A DNA stretch of 64,000 nucleotides from Aliidiomarina maris (GTDB lineage Bacteria > Pseudomonadota > Gammaproteobacteria > Enterobacterales > Alteromonadaceae), in contig NZ_PIPK01000011.1 in NCBI RefSeq assembly GCF_003987335.1, positions 1-64,000 on the forward strand, written 5' to 3'. This document shows, piece by piece, positions 23,699 through 34,374 of this stretch. The translations under genes and the position numbers were made by a program. The notes beneath the pieces were generated by a model that ran no database searches, was not told the origin of the DNA, and was given only the letters and a program-made list of their open reading frames with translations. How positions within the stretch are numbered: position 1 is the stretch's first letter; every line of letters begins with the position of its first letter.

Positions 23699-26600
23699 AT
23701 GACAGACTCAAATAAACCTAACGCATCGCATCTTGGCTCGTCTGACTACGACGATGAGCCCACGCTGGCTTCACATGATGCGCAACCACAGTACGCCCGC
23801 CACACGTTCCCGTACCCGATAAATCGCCGTTATCGATGCTTGGGGCTGTTAGGCCAAGGCTCGTCCGGGGCGGTTTATAAAGCCTTTGACAGCCAGTTAC
23901 AGCGTGAAGTCGCACTTAAGTTTATTCATCAGGACCAGCTTGCTGAGCGTCAACGTTTACTGGCCGAAGCGCGCGTACTTGCGAAGCTTGAACACCCTCA
24001 CATTTGTAAAGTGTATGAGGTCGCCGAAGAGGGCGCAGCCGTGTACTTGGTGATGTCGTACATTGATGGTGCTCACCTGAACCAATGGCGCGAGCAGTTC
24101 TCGTTGCAGCAACGGGTGCGTATTATTGCTGACATTGCCGATGCCCTTGATAGTGCGCATCAACAAGGTATTGTGCATTGTGACGTTAAGCCTGCCAATA
24201 TAGTGCTACGCCAAGGCACGCATCAAGTCGATGCCATTTTGGTCGATTTTGGGATTGCCCATGCGAGCTACCATAGCGTTACGGGTGTCAGTGGCGCTGG
24301 TACCGAGAGCTACATGGCGCCTGAGCGCTTAAATTCTGAACTTGACAGCGTAGCCCCCGGCCCTGCGATTGATATCTACGCGCTTGGCGCAACCTTGCGC
24401 TTTATTCTCACGGGCAGTCATAGTAGTGATATGCAAGCGCTGCCCAAGGATTTACGCTTAATTATTCAACACTGCTTAGCCGTTGACCCCAGTCAGCGTT
24501 ACCCCAGCGCAGCGCAGTTGCATGCCGACCTGTGTGCTTGGTTGGAGCAACGCCCCATTTCTCTGCGCCGCTCACCACTGTATGTCACCCAGCGCCTTTG
24601 GTCGCGCAGCCGCTGGTTCCGGGCGACCACAATTGGTGTCATGATAGTGTCTCTGGCGAGCTTTAGCTTCTTTACCAGCTACCAGCAAACGCAACACCAA
24701 CGCCAGTTGGAGCAGTTAGATTTGAGCGCTCAAGTGGTACAGCGAGAATACCAAATTGAGTCTATTTATCGCGCGCCTCGACACAACGTCAGGGCCAGTT
24801 TGCAGGCGTTACGGGCGGACGCTGACCGCTGGTACACCAACGCAGCGGAGCAACCTGACTGGTTAGCAGCGACCCATTTCGCCGCTGCCGGGCGCATCTA
24901 TTATCAACTATTTGATAACGAACGCGCCCTTGCGAGCCTGTCCCGTGCATGGCAGCTCGGTGACCGCTCTGAGCGCACCGCTACTACCTACGCATTGACC
25001 ATAAACCGCTTCGCATTTGACGCCAAGCGCCAAGCGCGTGCGCTACCAACGCCTGCACAACGCGAACAAGCTATCGCCGATGCGCAGCAGACATATAATG
25101 CCCTTGCACTGGATATTTTGCAGCAAAGTCGCAACACCAGCTTGCCACGGGATTACCTGCGCGCTTTACAGTTATATTTGAATGATGCCCCCGAACAAGC
25201 CTTGCGCGTGCTACGCAATGCTCAGTTTCCTCATTGGTTTTATCAAGGTTACGAGCTGCAATTGCAAATCAGCGAAGAATTGGCGCAAGATGTGCTCGAT
25301 GGCTACACCGACGGCGATTATCTTGACCTCGTACGTATCAATGAGCGCGCCTTCGAACGCCTGACGGAACGTGTACCGTCTTATATGCCCGCCTACCTGC
25401 TGCGCAGTGCATTATTACTGGCATTGCAAGTGACGCGCGAGAATGAGCACCCGCAGTACCGCGCGAATGCGACAAGCTGGATGGATGACTTACCTGGCCT
25501 CTATACACAGATGCAACGGCTTGATCCGAATCACCCTGAATATTTATCGATGCACGCGCGTTATTACATGCTCTTGCACGTACGTCTTCATTTGGCTGAA
25601 CTCACCCCATCACACTATTTGCAGTTAGGCGCACGTTTGTACGAACAAAGCCTGCGCGAAAGCTATCGGCGCGGCTGGAGCGACGATCAACGTATCAATA
25701 TATATCAAGGTATCCTGCGCCATTATGAAAGCTATTTGAATTATCTGACCAACAATGGTCGCGACGCATCTCAAGTGCTGGCCCGCTATCAAGTCGTATT
25801 ACACCAAGTGCCTACGTTGTACCGCGGTAGCAATTTCTATATGAGCTTAGCCAACGCCTATGCCTCCCAAGCGCGTCAAGCGGACACTTACCAGGCGCGT
25901 AATAGCTTGTTTGAGGCCGCCGACGAAGCCTATGCCGAAGCCCAACGCCGATCACCGGAACTGTTAGGCATTCAGGCGAACTATGCGCGCATTCTCAACA
26001 CGTGGGCGCAATATTTACCCAAGCCAATGGCTCGCGACACGCGCTCGAGGGCCATCGACCTGATTAGCCCGGTGCTTGAACAAGCACCGAATAATGTGGC
26101 GGTGAATTTTAACTACGGCACAATCTATTTAGACCAAGCCGGGTTAGTGGGTAATTTAGGTGACCAAGAGCTGGCCGCTGATTTAATGGACAAGGCCGAT
26201 CGAGCCATGGCGCATATGGTCAGTTTAGCCCCGCTTTTGGACATAGGTCGCCAACGCTGGGCTGATATTTATTTGTTCTTTAACCATTTACTGCCTGAGC
26301 CTTTAAGCGAAGCGGCGCGCTTTGCGAAAATTATCGAAATTCTCGATTTAGACAACTTTAGTCCTCAGGAATCCAGCATGTCATATGTGCGTTACATGGA
26401 GCTACTTCAACAGCGTCACTTTGCGACCCAGCAGGCCGAGTATTTAAACGAGTTAAAGCGAGTGCTACTTGATGTGTTAATCCCAGATATCGAAGCCCGT
26501 GGCGAAGGTATACACGCTTACGCCGATTACGCGCGCAACCTGTTATATCTGAGCCTTCATACCAACGACCCAGCTCAGCAACAGGCTTGGTTATCATCTG

Positions 26601-26893
26601 CAGATGCCTACTTTTCAAAGCAAACCGATAGCAGTTTGAGTCGGTTCAACGTCACGGACACCGCCAATATCACCGCTGCAAAACTGGCTAAAGTGATGGG
26701 CTTGACCATACAGACAGGGGCGCATCAAAGCGAATTACAGGCAGCGTTAGCGCAGCTTTCGCAGACTTGTGCACAAGGAATTGCACTTGAGGAAGAAGGT
26801 TTTATTAGGGATATGTTCTTGGTAGAAGCACAAAGAATATGGGCATTAGTTGAGCAGCACACGCAAGTATCGTGTGCTGCGCCAGCAGCTTAG
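23699..26893 (+). CDS. membrane-anchored serine/threonine protein kinase 2
   Basis: 1,064 residues, a paralogue of the gene 155 bp upstream. Kinase domain: Gly loop GQGSSGAV (52-59), Lys74, catalytic loop VHCDVKPAN (Asp162, again HCD), DFG (183-185), MAPE (206-209). A membrane helix lies at about 309-326 (TTIGVMIVSLASFSFF), followed by about 730 mostly helical residues with TPR-like pairs (LAATHFAAAGRIYYQLFDNE). The kinase domains share long identical runs such as EVAEEG and DLRLII, while the C-terminal regions have diverged. That is the pattern expected if they sense different signals. No phosphatase gene is next door. The 23544-23698 gap has no terminator, so the genes may be co-transcribed. 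Confidence 0.82.
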   Translation: MTDSNKPNASHLGSSDYDDEPTLASHDAQPQYARHTFPYPINRRYRCLGLLGQGSSGAVYKAFDSQLQREVALKFIHQDQLAERQRLLAEARVLAKLEHPHICKVYEVAEEGAAVYLVMSYIDGAHLNQWREQFSLQQRVRIIADIADALDSAHQQGIVHCDVKPANIVLRQGTHQVDAILVDFGIAHASYHSVTGVSGAGTESYMAPERLNSELDSVAPGPAIDIYALGATLRFILTGSHSSDMQALPKDLRLIIQHCLAVDPSQRYPSAAQLHADLCAWLEQRPISLRRSPLYVTQRLWSRSRWFRATTIGVMIVSLASFSFFTSYQQTQHQRQLEQLDLSAQVVQREYQIESIYRAPRHNVRASLQALRADADRWYTNAAEQPDWLAATHFAAAGRIYYQLFDNERALASLSRAWQLGDRSERTATTYALTINRFAFDAKRQARALPTPAQREQAIADAQQTYNALALDILQQSRNTSLPRDYLRALQLYLNDAPEQALRVLRNAQFPHWFYQGYELQLQISEELAQDVLDGYTDGDYLDLVRINERAFERLTERVPSYMPAYLLRSALLLALQVTRENEHPQYRANATSWMDDLPGLYTQMQRLDPNHPEYLSMHARYYMLLHVRLHLAELTPSHYLQLGARLYEQSLRESYRRGWSDDQRINIYQGILRHYESYLNYLTNNGRDASQVLARYQVVLHQVPTLYRGSNFYMSLANAYASQARQADTYQARNSLFEAADEAYAEAQRRSPELLGIQANYARILNTWAQYLPKPMARDTRSRAIDLISPVLEQAPNNVAVNFNYGTIYLDQAGLVGNLGDQELAADLMDKADRAMAHMVSLAPLLDIGRQRWADIYLFFNHLLPEPLSEAARFAKIIEILDLDNFSPQESSMSYVRYMELLQQRHFATQQAEYLNELKRVLLDVLIPDIEARGEGIHAYADYARNLLYLSLHTNDPAQQQAWLSSADAYFSKQTDSSLSRFNVTDTANITAAKLAKVMGLTIQTGAHQSELQAALAQLSQTCAQGIALEEEGFIRDMFLVEAQRIWALVEQHTQVSCAAPAA

Positions 26894-27195
26894 GCGTCGA
26901 TAATGACAGTGCCCTCGCCATAAATTGTGTCACTGGCTTGCCCGTCTTTGACTTCATGAATGGTAAACGGGTGTTCACCGCTGCCGCTTAATTGCTTAAG
27001 CTCGAACAATACCGCTTCTTCATGGGTCACACGAATCGGTGCAACCCCTTTGAAACGGACTTCGGCTTCCAGCTTAGTAAAATTTTCAAAACGCACACGC
27101 CCTTTGCTCGAGGCCACCACGTTTCCCTCTGGAAATGAGCAGGTCAAGTTATCACCAATGGTTGCTCGGATTAATACGGAATTCGCCTCACTCAT
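26890..27195 (-). CDS. small conserved-looking protein, unknown
   Basis: 101 residues, convergent with kinase 2 and overlapping its end by 4 bp. The sequence is beta-rich (LIRATIGDNLTCSFPEGNVV, then RVRFENFTKLEAEVRFKGVA) and ends VKDGQASDTIYGEGTVIIDA. It has no membrane segment, Cys pair or catalytic motif. AGGAGA precedes the ATG. I do not recognise it. It faces tgt head to head at 27196-27347. Confidence 0.5.
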   Translation of the reverse strand: MSEANSVLIRATIGDNLTCSFPEGNVVASSKGRVRFENFTKLEAEVRFKGVAPIRVTHEEAVLFELKQLSGSGEHPFTIHEVKDGQASDTIYGEGTVIIDA

Positions 27196-27197
27196 AA

Positions 27198-28484
<1,287 letters not shown>

Positions 28485-28502
28485 CGCATAGCACAGCATA
28501 AC

Positions 28503-28538
28503 AAAAAAGGTCTGCATCCAACTGCAGACCTTTTTTTA
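28503..28538. terminator. bidirectional terminator between tgt and queA
   Basis: AAAAAAGGTCTGCA, loop TCCAAC, TGCAGACCTTTTTTT forms a symmetric hairpin (arms AGGTCTGCA and TGCAGACCT) with a T-run on both strands. It can end both the plus-strand tgt and the minus-strand queA transcripts. Confidence 0.9.
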
Positions 28539-28554
28539 TGCCTCGCTATCTATC

Positions 28555-29595
28555 TTAGCCGGCGCGATTATGTAAGAACATGGCATCGCCGTAGCTAAAG
28601 AAACGATATTCATGCTGCACCGCACTGGCGTAGGCATTCAGCATAATATCGCGGCTGGCAAACGCTGATACCAGCATCAATAGTGTCGATTCCGGCAAAT
28701 GAAAATTGGTCACCATGGCGTCCACTACCGCGAATTGGTAGCCTGGGTAAATAAAAATATCCGTTTCCGCGAAAAATGGCTGTAAGCCTTCACCCTGACT
28801 CGCGCGCGCCATCGATTCTAAAGAACGCACCGACGTCGTCCCCACCGCAATCACTCGATTGCCACGTGCTCGGGCTGCCTGAATCGCATCTATGGTGTCT
28901 TGCCCTACTTCCGCATATTCGCTATGCATCACGTGCGCTTCAATGCTCTCTACCCGTACTGGTTGAAACGTACCCGCCCCTACGTGCAAGGTCACATACG
29001 CAAATTCAACGCCCTTATCTTGCAATTGTTGCAAAATCTTCTGGTCGAAGTGCAAACCCGCGGTTGGTGCAGCTACCGCACCTGGCTTGCGGTTGTACAC
29101 CGTTTGATAGCGTTCACGATCACTGTCTTCGTCTGGTCTATCAATATAAGGTGGCAACGGCATATGCCCATGGGCTTCGAGCAGTTCCAGCACTGTTTGC
29201 GGCGCGTCAAAGTGCAGCTTAAATAATGCGCCTTCACGGCCAATCACCTCAGCTTCAAACGCATCTTCTAAACGTACACGAACACCTGCTTTTGGTGCGC
29301 GATTGGCACGTACATGCGCTAATACATGGTGTTCATCCAGTACGCGTTCCACAAGCACTTCAACTTTACCGCCTGACACCTTCTGGCCCAGTAAACGCGC
29401 AGGGATAACTCGCGTGTCGTTGAAGATAAGTAGATCGCCTGGGTTGATGGCCGCAACAATATCGCCAAACTGGCTGTGGGTCAGTTCGCCAGTGCTGGCA
29501 TCAACTTGCAACATACGACTGGCACTGCGCTCGGGTTGCGGATAACGCGCAATTAATTCATCAGGGAGATCAAAGCTAAAGTCTGCGACTTTCAT
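28555..29595 (-). CDS. queA: S-adenosylmethionine:tRNA ribosyltransferase-isomerase
   Basis: 346 residues, the family length. It adds the epoxycyclopentane ring to preQ1 in tRNA using SAM's ribosyl group, the step after Tgt. Typical stretches are [66 protein letters not shown] and [19 protein letters not shown]. It lies tail to tail with tgt. AAATAAGAAC precedes the ATG, a weak ribosome site. Confidence 0.96.
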   Translation of the reverse strand: MKVADFSFDLPDELIARYPQPERSASRMLQVDASTGELTHSQFGDIVAAINPGDLLIFNDTRVIPARLLGQKVSGGKVEVLVERVLDEHHVLAHVRANRAPKAGVRVRLEDAFEAEVIGREGALFKLHFDAPQTVLELLEAHGHMPLPPYIDRPDEDSDRERYQTVYNRKPGAVAAPTAGLHFDQKILQQLQDKGVEFAYVTLHVGAGTFQPVRVESIEAHVMHSEYAEVGQDTIDAIQAARARGNRVIAVGTTSVRSLESMARASQGEGLQPFFAETDIFIYPGYQFAVVDAMVTNFHLPESTLLMLVSAFASRDIMLNAYASAVQHEYRFFSYGDAMFLHNRAG

Positions 29596-29648
29596 CGAGT
29601 TCTTATTTCCTTTACAACAGAGCGAGCAACATACCCGGTATACTTGGG

Positions 29649-30104
29649 TTATACGCGGTGCAACTCTAAACGTTCATTCAAATGCACAATACGCTTGGCC
29701 ATACCGCGAATAATCGCGTCTTTGACTTTATCGCGTAATGCCGAGCCAATTGAGCGTAAACCTTGGTTATCAATGCGAAACAAAATGCAGTCGGTAGCAG
29801 CGATCACGCTGGCACTGCGTGCCTTGCGCGTTACGAACGAGCTCTCACCGATAATCTCACCGCTGCGCACCGTACCTAGTTCTTGACCACCTTTCTCAAC
29901 TCGCACGGTGCCTGACAGCAGCAGGTAAAGTGAGGTGTCCATGTCACCTTCCTGAAATACTGGGCGCCCAGTTTTACAACTATACAGACGCAGTTTATCG
30001 TCCAGAAGAAACCGGCGTTCGTCGTTACTAAATGCAGCAAAGAAATCCAGTCGGTTCATGATTTCAAGCAACTTTAGTTTTGAGGCGGATTGAATCGCTC
30101 GCAT
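29649..30104 (-). CDS. cyclic-nucleotide-binding-domain protein
   Basis: 151 residues, a single cNMP-binding beta-roll with flanking helices: [14 protein letters not shown], then [20 protein letters not shown], and the phosphate-binding cassette [20 protein letters not shown]. The Arg of the usual RSA pattern is present (ARSAS). No HTH domain follows, so it is not a CRP-like regulator. It may regulate a partner or act as a sensor. Just upstream of queA on the same strand. Confidence 0.8.
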   Translation of the reverse strand: MRAIQSASKLKLLEIMNRLDFFAAFSNDERRFLLDDKLRLYSCKTGRPVFQEGDMDTSLYLLLSGTVRVEKGGQELGTVRSGEIIGESSFVTRKARSASVIAATDCILFRIDNQGLRSIGSALRDKVKDAIIRGMAKRIVHLNERLELHRV

Positions 30105-30153
30105 ACCAATGGTCCTGTACTAACGCTTACTCATAGATGTTTGACTAGATAGT

Positions 30154-30181
30154 AAAAAGCGCGACCCGAAGTCACGCTTTC
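30154..30181 (-). terminator. terminator after the DUF481 gene
   Basis: On the minus strand AAAGCGTGAC, loop TTCGG, GTCGCGCTTT (one mismatch) is followed by TTTAC, ending the transcript of the outer-membrane protein gene 34 bp downstream of its stop. Confidence 0.7.
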
Positions 30182-30214
30182 AATTGCCGCATACTAGGTT
30201 GCGTATATGACACT

Positions 30215-30982
30215 CTAAAATGAGTACACAACGGTCACTGCGGTTTCAGTGTCCAGCTTTTCAGGAATACGCCCTGAAGGCTGTGGAAAAACAGTACTAT
30301 TATGGGTCATCGTGAGCGACACACGCAAGGCAAGTGCCGAATTCAGATTCGCCGTTACAGCAGACACCGAACGCGTACGCACATTGTCATCACCCACTTC
30401 AGTTGCAATACTTTGAGTAAAACGAGAAGTAGGCGAAATATCCCAGTTCAAACGGCCAGCCAGTCTAACTATCCAGTCACCTTCGGTCTCGCCAGTGTCA
30501 CGACGCTTGTCGTACGAATAACCAGGACCCACTTCGAAGTCAGCAAATAGCCCTTCACGCCACGTATAACGGTTACCGTAACCCGCCGCTATGGTTGATT
30601 GGTATTCATAACTTTTAAAGCGGTCATCCTCATACGAGGCATAAAGAAACAGTGATGAGTTGCTGTCTTCTTCAAACTTACGGTTGGTTTGTGCTGATGC
30701 GAAAAAACGGTCGGCATCGACAATGCTTTCACCTTCCGCGTTATCAGTCTCTTGGCGATAGTAATCGAATTCACCCTGGTGGCGCCACAATGCGACCTCA
30801 CGCTGCAAATTCAACTTACCTTTCCATGATTGTGATTCGGTGTTACCCGAACGAATCAATAAACCAACTTCCACCTCAGCCTGCCAGCCCTCGTCATCAG
30901 GCGTGACCGCTTGAGCTTGATGGCTGGATGCGAGTAGCAATGCAACTGACGCCGCAGTTGCTGAATATGTAAATACTGACAT
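30215..30982 (-). CDS. DUF481-family outer-membrane protein
   Basis: 255 residues with a signal peptide (VALLLASSHQAQA, about 14-26) and an amphipathic beta-strand pattern ending in the Phe typical of outer-membrane barrels (ETAVTVVYSF). DUF481 motifs include EVEVGLLIRSGNTESQSWKG, WRHQGEFDYYRQ, YASYEDDRFKSYEYQSTI and GPGYSYDKR. Relatives such as YdiY are salt- or stress-induced and of unknown role. Downstream of fba on the same strand, 31 bp away, and perhaps co-transcribed with it. Confidence 0.8.
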   Translation of the reverse strand: MSVFTYSATAASVALLLASSHQAQAVTPDDEGWQAEVEVGLLIRSGNTESQSWKGKLNLQREVALWRHQGEFDYYRQETDNAEGESIVDADRFFASAQTNRKFEEDSNSSLFLYASYEDDRFKSYEYQSTIAAGYGNRYTWREGLFADFEVGPGYSYDKRRDTGETEGDWIVRLAGRLNWDISPTSRFTQSIATEVGDDNVRTRSVSAVTANLNSALALRVSLTMTHNSTVFPQPSGRIPEKLDTETAVTVVYSF

Positions 30983-30992
30983 GTGAATTCCT

Positions 30993-31033
30993 ATCTTATT
31001 TTACAGTCGCTTTTTATTTTACAGTCGCTTTTA
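30993..31033. repeat. tandem duplication at the fba stop
   Basis: TTATTTTACAGTCGCTTTT occurs twice in a row across 30997-31032, so the last codons of fba, including TAA, are followed by a second copy with another in-frame-like TAA. It looks like a recent slippage event at the gene end and does not change the protein. Confidence 0.75.
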
Positions 31034-32078
31034 GCGCACCGCTTTCGTAGCGCTTAAACATGTCTTCTAGCGACACGGGCTTAATTTTATCGGCGTGGCC
31101 TGCAGTACCAAAGGCTTCATAGCGCGCTTTACAGATGTCGTACATGGCATCCGTGGCCGCTTGTAAATATTTGCGCTGGTCGAAGTTGCTTGGGTTCTGT
31201 GCCAAGTGACGGCGAATCGCACCCGTTGACGCTAAGCGCAAGTCAGTGTCGATATTGACTTTACGCACACCGTGACGGATACCTTCTTGAATTTGCTCCA
31301 CTGGCACACCGTAAGTTTCTGGAATTTCACCACCAAACTCATTAATGATTGCCAACCAATCTTGTGGCACTGACGAAGAGCCGTGCATCACTAAGTGAGT
31401 GTCAGGAATGCGCGCGTGAATCTCTTTAATGCGCTCAATTGACAGAATGTCACCTGTCGGTGGACGAGAGAACTTGTACGCACCGTGTGACGTGCCACAG
31501 GCAATCGCAAGGGCATCAACCTGGGTTGCTTTAACGAAATCTGCTGCTTCTTCCGGGTCAGTCAGTAACTGATCGTGAGTCAGCTTACCTTCTGCACCGA
31601 CGCCGTCTTCTTCGCCAGCTTCGCCCGTTTCAAGTGAACCTAATACACCTAACTCACCTTCAACTGACACCCCGCACGCATGCGCCATTTCAACCGTACG
31701 GCGAGTCACTTCAACGTTGTAGTCGTAATCGGCAGGCGTCTTACCATCGTCACGCAACGAGCCGTCCATCATCACTGAGCTAAAGCCCAACTGAATCGAA
31801 CGTTGGCATACCGCTGGTGAGGTGCCGTGGTCCTGGTGCATCACCACCGGAATATGTGGCCATTCTTCTACTGCAGCCAAAATTAAGTGGCGCAAAAATG
31901 GGGCACCTGCATATTTGCGTGCGCCCGCTGAGGCTTGCACAATCACAGGGCTGTTGGTGTCATTGGCGGCCATCATGATAGCGCGCATTTGCTCAACGTT
32001 ATTGACGTTGAACGCTGGAACACCGTAACTGTACTCGGCTGCATGGTCGAGTAGTTGGCGTAATGAAATAAGTGCCAT
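31014..32078 (-). CDS. fba: class II fructose-bisphosphate aldolase (Calvin-cycle subtype)
   Basis: 354 residues. It cleaves or forms fructose 1,6-bisphosphate using zinc. Zinc and substrate residues are seen in [55 protein letters not shown] and [13 protein letters not shown]. The length and the EGELGxLGxLE...E insert match the Calvin/CfxA subtype, not E. coli FbaA. Last of the tkt-epd-pgk-fba run, 25 bp after pgk. Confidence 0.95.
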   Translation of the reverse strand: MALISLRQLLDHAAEYSYGVPAFNVNNVEQMRAIMMAANDTNSPVIVQASAGARKYAGAPFLRHLILAAVEEWPHIPVVMHQDHGTSPAVCQRSIQLGFSSVMMDGSLRDDGKTPADYDYNVEVTRRTVEMAHACGVSVEGELGVLGSLETGEAGEEDGVGAEGKLTHDQLLTDPEEAADFVKATQVDALAIACGTSHGAYKFSRPPTGDILSIERIKEIHARIPDTHLVMHGSSSVPQDWLAIINEFGGEIPETYGVPVEQIQEGIRHGVRKVNIDTDLRLASTGAIRRHLAQNPSNFDQRKYLQAATDAMYDICKARYEAFGTAGHADKIKPVSLEDMFKRYESGALKATVK

Positions 32079-32103
32079 GTAATAAACTCCTTAAACGTAT
32101 TTG

Positions 32104-33291
32104 TTATGCCTGGCTTTCTTTGGCACGTGCTTCCAAAATTGCGACTGCGGGCAAAGTTTTGCCCTCTAAAAATTCTAAAAATGCGCCACCGCCGGTAGAA
32201 ATATAGGACACCTGATCAGCCATACCGTATTTATCAATGGCCGCTAAGGTATCGCCACCGCCAGCGATGGAAAACGCCGAGCTTTTAGCAATCGCATCGG
32301 CAATCGCGCGGGTGCCTGCGCCAAATTGCTCAAACTCGAAGACCCCGACAGGGCCATTCCAAACGATGGTGCCGGCATTTTCAAGTAACTGCGCTAAAGC
32401 AGCCGATGTGTCAGGCCCAATGTCAAAAATCATATCATCAATCGCGACGTCGCTCACAGCTTTGACTTCCGCCGCAGCGTCTTCAGCAAACTTCTTGCCG
32501 GTTACGACGTCACTTGGTAATGGAATATCTGCACCGCGGGTCTTAGCGGAAGCTGCCAGCCGTGACGCTTCTGCCACTAAATCGTCTTCACATAATGACT
32601 GACCGACTTGATGGCCTGCCGCTTTAATAAATGTATTGGCAATGCCACCACCGACAATCAGTTGATCAACTTTGCGCACGAGCGAGTTGAGTACCGTTAG
32701 CTTGGTCGATACTTTCGAGCCGCCAACAATCGCTACCAACGGACGCTTCGGCTCTTTCAACGCTTTACCCAGTGCATCAAGTTCAGCCACCAACAACGGC
32801 CCAGCACATGCAATAGGTGCGTACTGCGCCACACCATAGGTCGATGCCTGAGCACGGTGTGCCGTACCAAAAGCATCCATCACGAAAATATCGCATAACG
32901 CAGCCAGCTTTTTCGCTAGCCCAGGGTCGTTTTTCTTTTCGCCCACGTTAAAACGCACGTTTTCAAATACCACTAACTCGCCACCCGCGACTTCCACGCC
33001 GTCTAAGTAGTTAGTTTCCAGACGCACAGGGAAATTCAACGCCTCAGCTAAGTACGTAGCGACGGGGGCCATTGAATAGGCGGCATCGAACTCGCCCTCT
33101 TCAGGGCGGCCAAGATGCGACATCACCATCACTTTAGCACCCTGCTCCAGCGCTTGCTGCAAGCTGGGTAAGGCAGCACGTAAACGCGCGTCAGAAGTAA
33201 CCTTGCCGTCTTTGATCGGCACGTTTAAATCTTCACGAACTAACACGCGCTTGCCGCGTAAATCAAAATCTGTCATTGCCAAAACGCTCAT
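32104..33291 (-). CDS. pgk: phosphoglycerate kinase
   Basis: 395 residues, the bacterial norm. It transfers phosphate between 1,3-bisphosphoglycerate and ADP. Motifs are [12 protein letters not shown] at the start, [22 protein letters not shown], the nucleotide-binding [13 protein letters not shown] and the C-terminal [14 protein letters not shown]. It lies between epd and fba on the same strand, with short gaps of 52 and 25 bp, typical of the gammaproteobacterial glycolytic operon. Confidence 0.97.
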   Translation of the reverse strand: MSVLAMTDFDLRGKRVLVREDLNVPIKDGKVTSDARLRAALPSLQQALEQGAKVMVMSHLGRPEEGEFDAAYSMAPVATYLAEALNFPVRLETNYLDGVEVAGGELVVFENVRFNVGEKKNDPGLAKKLAALCDIFVMDAFGTAHRAQASTYGVAQYAPIACAGPLLVAELDALGKALKEPKRPLVAIVGGSKVSTKLTVLNSLVRKVDQLIVGGGIANTFIKAAGHQVGQSLCEDDLVAEASRLAASAKTRGADIPLPSDVVTGKKFAEDAAAEVKAVSDVAIDDMIFDIGPDTSAALAQLLENAGTIVWNGPVGVFEFEQFGAGTRAIADAIAKSSAFSIAGGGDTLAAIDKYGMADQVSYISTGGGAFLEFLEGKTLPAVAILEARAKESQA

Positions 33292-33343
33292 AGCGATTTC
33301 CTTTTTTGCAGTCTAATTCGGTTTGCCCGGGCGCGAATGTGCC

Positions 33344-34372
33344 TTAATGTGCATGCACCTGATGCATGCTCAGGGCGGTATCCAACATGCGGTTGGCAAA
33401 GCCCCATTCGTTATCACACCAAGCCAATACTTTTACCAGATGACCATGACTGACACGTGTTTGCGTACCATCCACGATACTTGAGCGCGGGTCATGGTTA
33501 AAGTCAATTGACACCAATGGCTCCATAGTAAAGCCTAAAATGCCACGTAATTCATGCTGGGCAGCCTGTTGCAGCGCACTATTCACAGCCTCAATATCCA
33601 CTGCCTTACGCACGGTCACACTCAAATCCATCACCGACACATTGGTCACTGGCACCCGCACTGCGATGGCTTCAAAGCGCCCGGCAAATTGCGGTAATAT
33701 GCGCTCAATACCGCGGGCTAAACGCGTATCTACCGGGATAATGGATTGCGACGCTGCGCGGGCTAATCGTGGGTTAACGTGGTGCGCATCAATCACTTGC
33801 TGATCATTCATCGCCGAGTGAATGGTCGTAATGGTGCCAGAATCGACGCCAAAGGCGTCGTCCAGCACTTTGATCACCGGCACAATACAATTGGTGGTGC
33901 ACGAACCATTCGATACGATGGTGTGCGCAGCATCCAAGTCTTGCTGATTGATACCTTGAATCACCGTCATATCGACATCGGGTGCCGCTGGATGGGAAAA
34001 CAACACGGCGCGCGCACCAGCGTGAAGGTGCGCCTCGGCGTCTTCTCGCGAACCAAACACACCGCTGCACTCAAGCACGATATCAACCTGATGTGTGGCC
34101 CAATCCAAATCGGCTAAACGACTGTGGTGGCTCAATGCAATCAGGTCTTCACCGACTTGCAAGTGATGGTTTTGCACATCCACAGGCACCGCAAAGCGCC
34201 CGTGGGTACTATCATACTTTAGTAAATGCGCAATTGAATCAGCCGGTGCAGGGTCGTTCACTGCAACCACTTCAATTTGGTCGCGAAAGCCCGACTCGTA
34301 CAGGGCGCGCAGTACGCTGCGCCCAATCCGACCTAACCCATTAATTGCTACCCGAACCACCTGGTCGCTCAA
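33344..34372 (-). CDS. epd: erythrose-4-phosphate dehydrogenase
   Basis: 342 residues of the GAPDH superfamily. The NAD-binding start is [20 protein letters not shown]. The catalytic Cys is in [15 protein letters not shown]. The [15 protein letters not shown] stretch distinguishes Epd from GapA. It makes 4-phosphoerythronate for pyridoxal phosphate synthesis, the same pathway as pdxA at 54.4 kb. It begins only 2 bp after tkt, whose reaction involves its substrate, so the two are probably co-transcribed. Confidence 0.92.
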   Translation of the reverse strand: MSDQVVRVAINGLGRIGRSVLRALYESGFRDQIEVVAVNDPAPADSIAHLLKYDSTHGRFAVPVDVQNHHLQVGEDLIALSHHSRLADLDWATHQVDIVLECSGVFGSREDAEAHLHAGARAVLFSHPAAPDVDMTVIQGINQQDLDAAHTIVSNGSCTTNCIVPVIKVLDDAFGVDSGTITTIHSAMNDQQVIDAHHVNPRLARAASQSIIPVDTRLARGIERILPQFAGRFEAIAVRVPVTNVSVMDLSVTVRKAVDIEAVNSALQQAAQHELRGILGFTMEPLVSIDFNHDPRSSIVDGTQTRVSHGHLVKVLAWCDNEWGFANRMLDTALSMHQVHAH

Positions 34373-34374
34373 GC

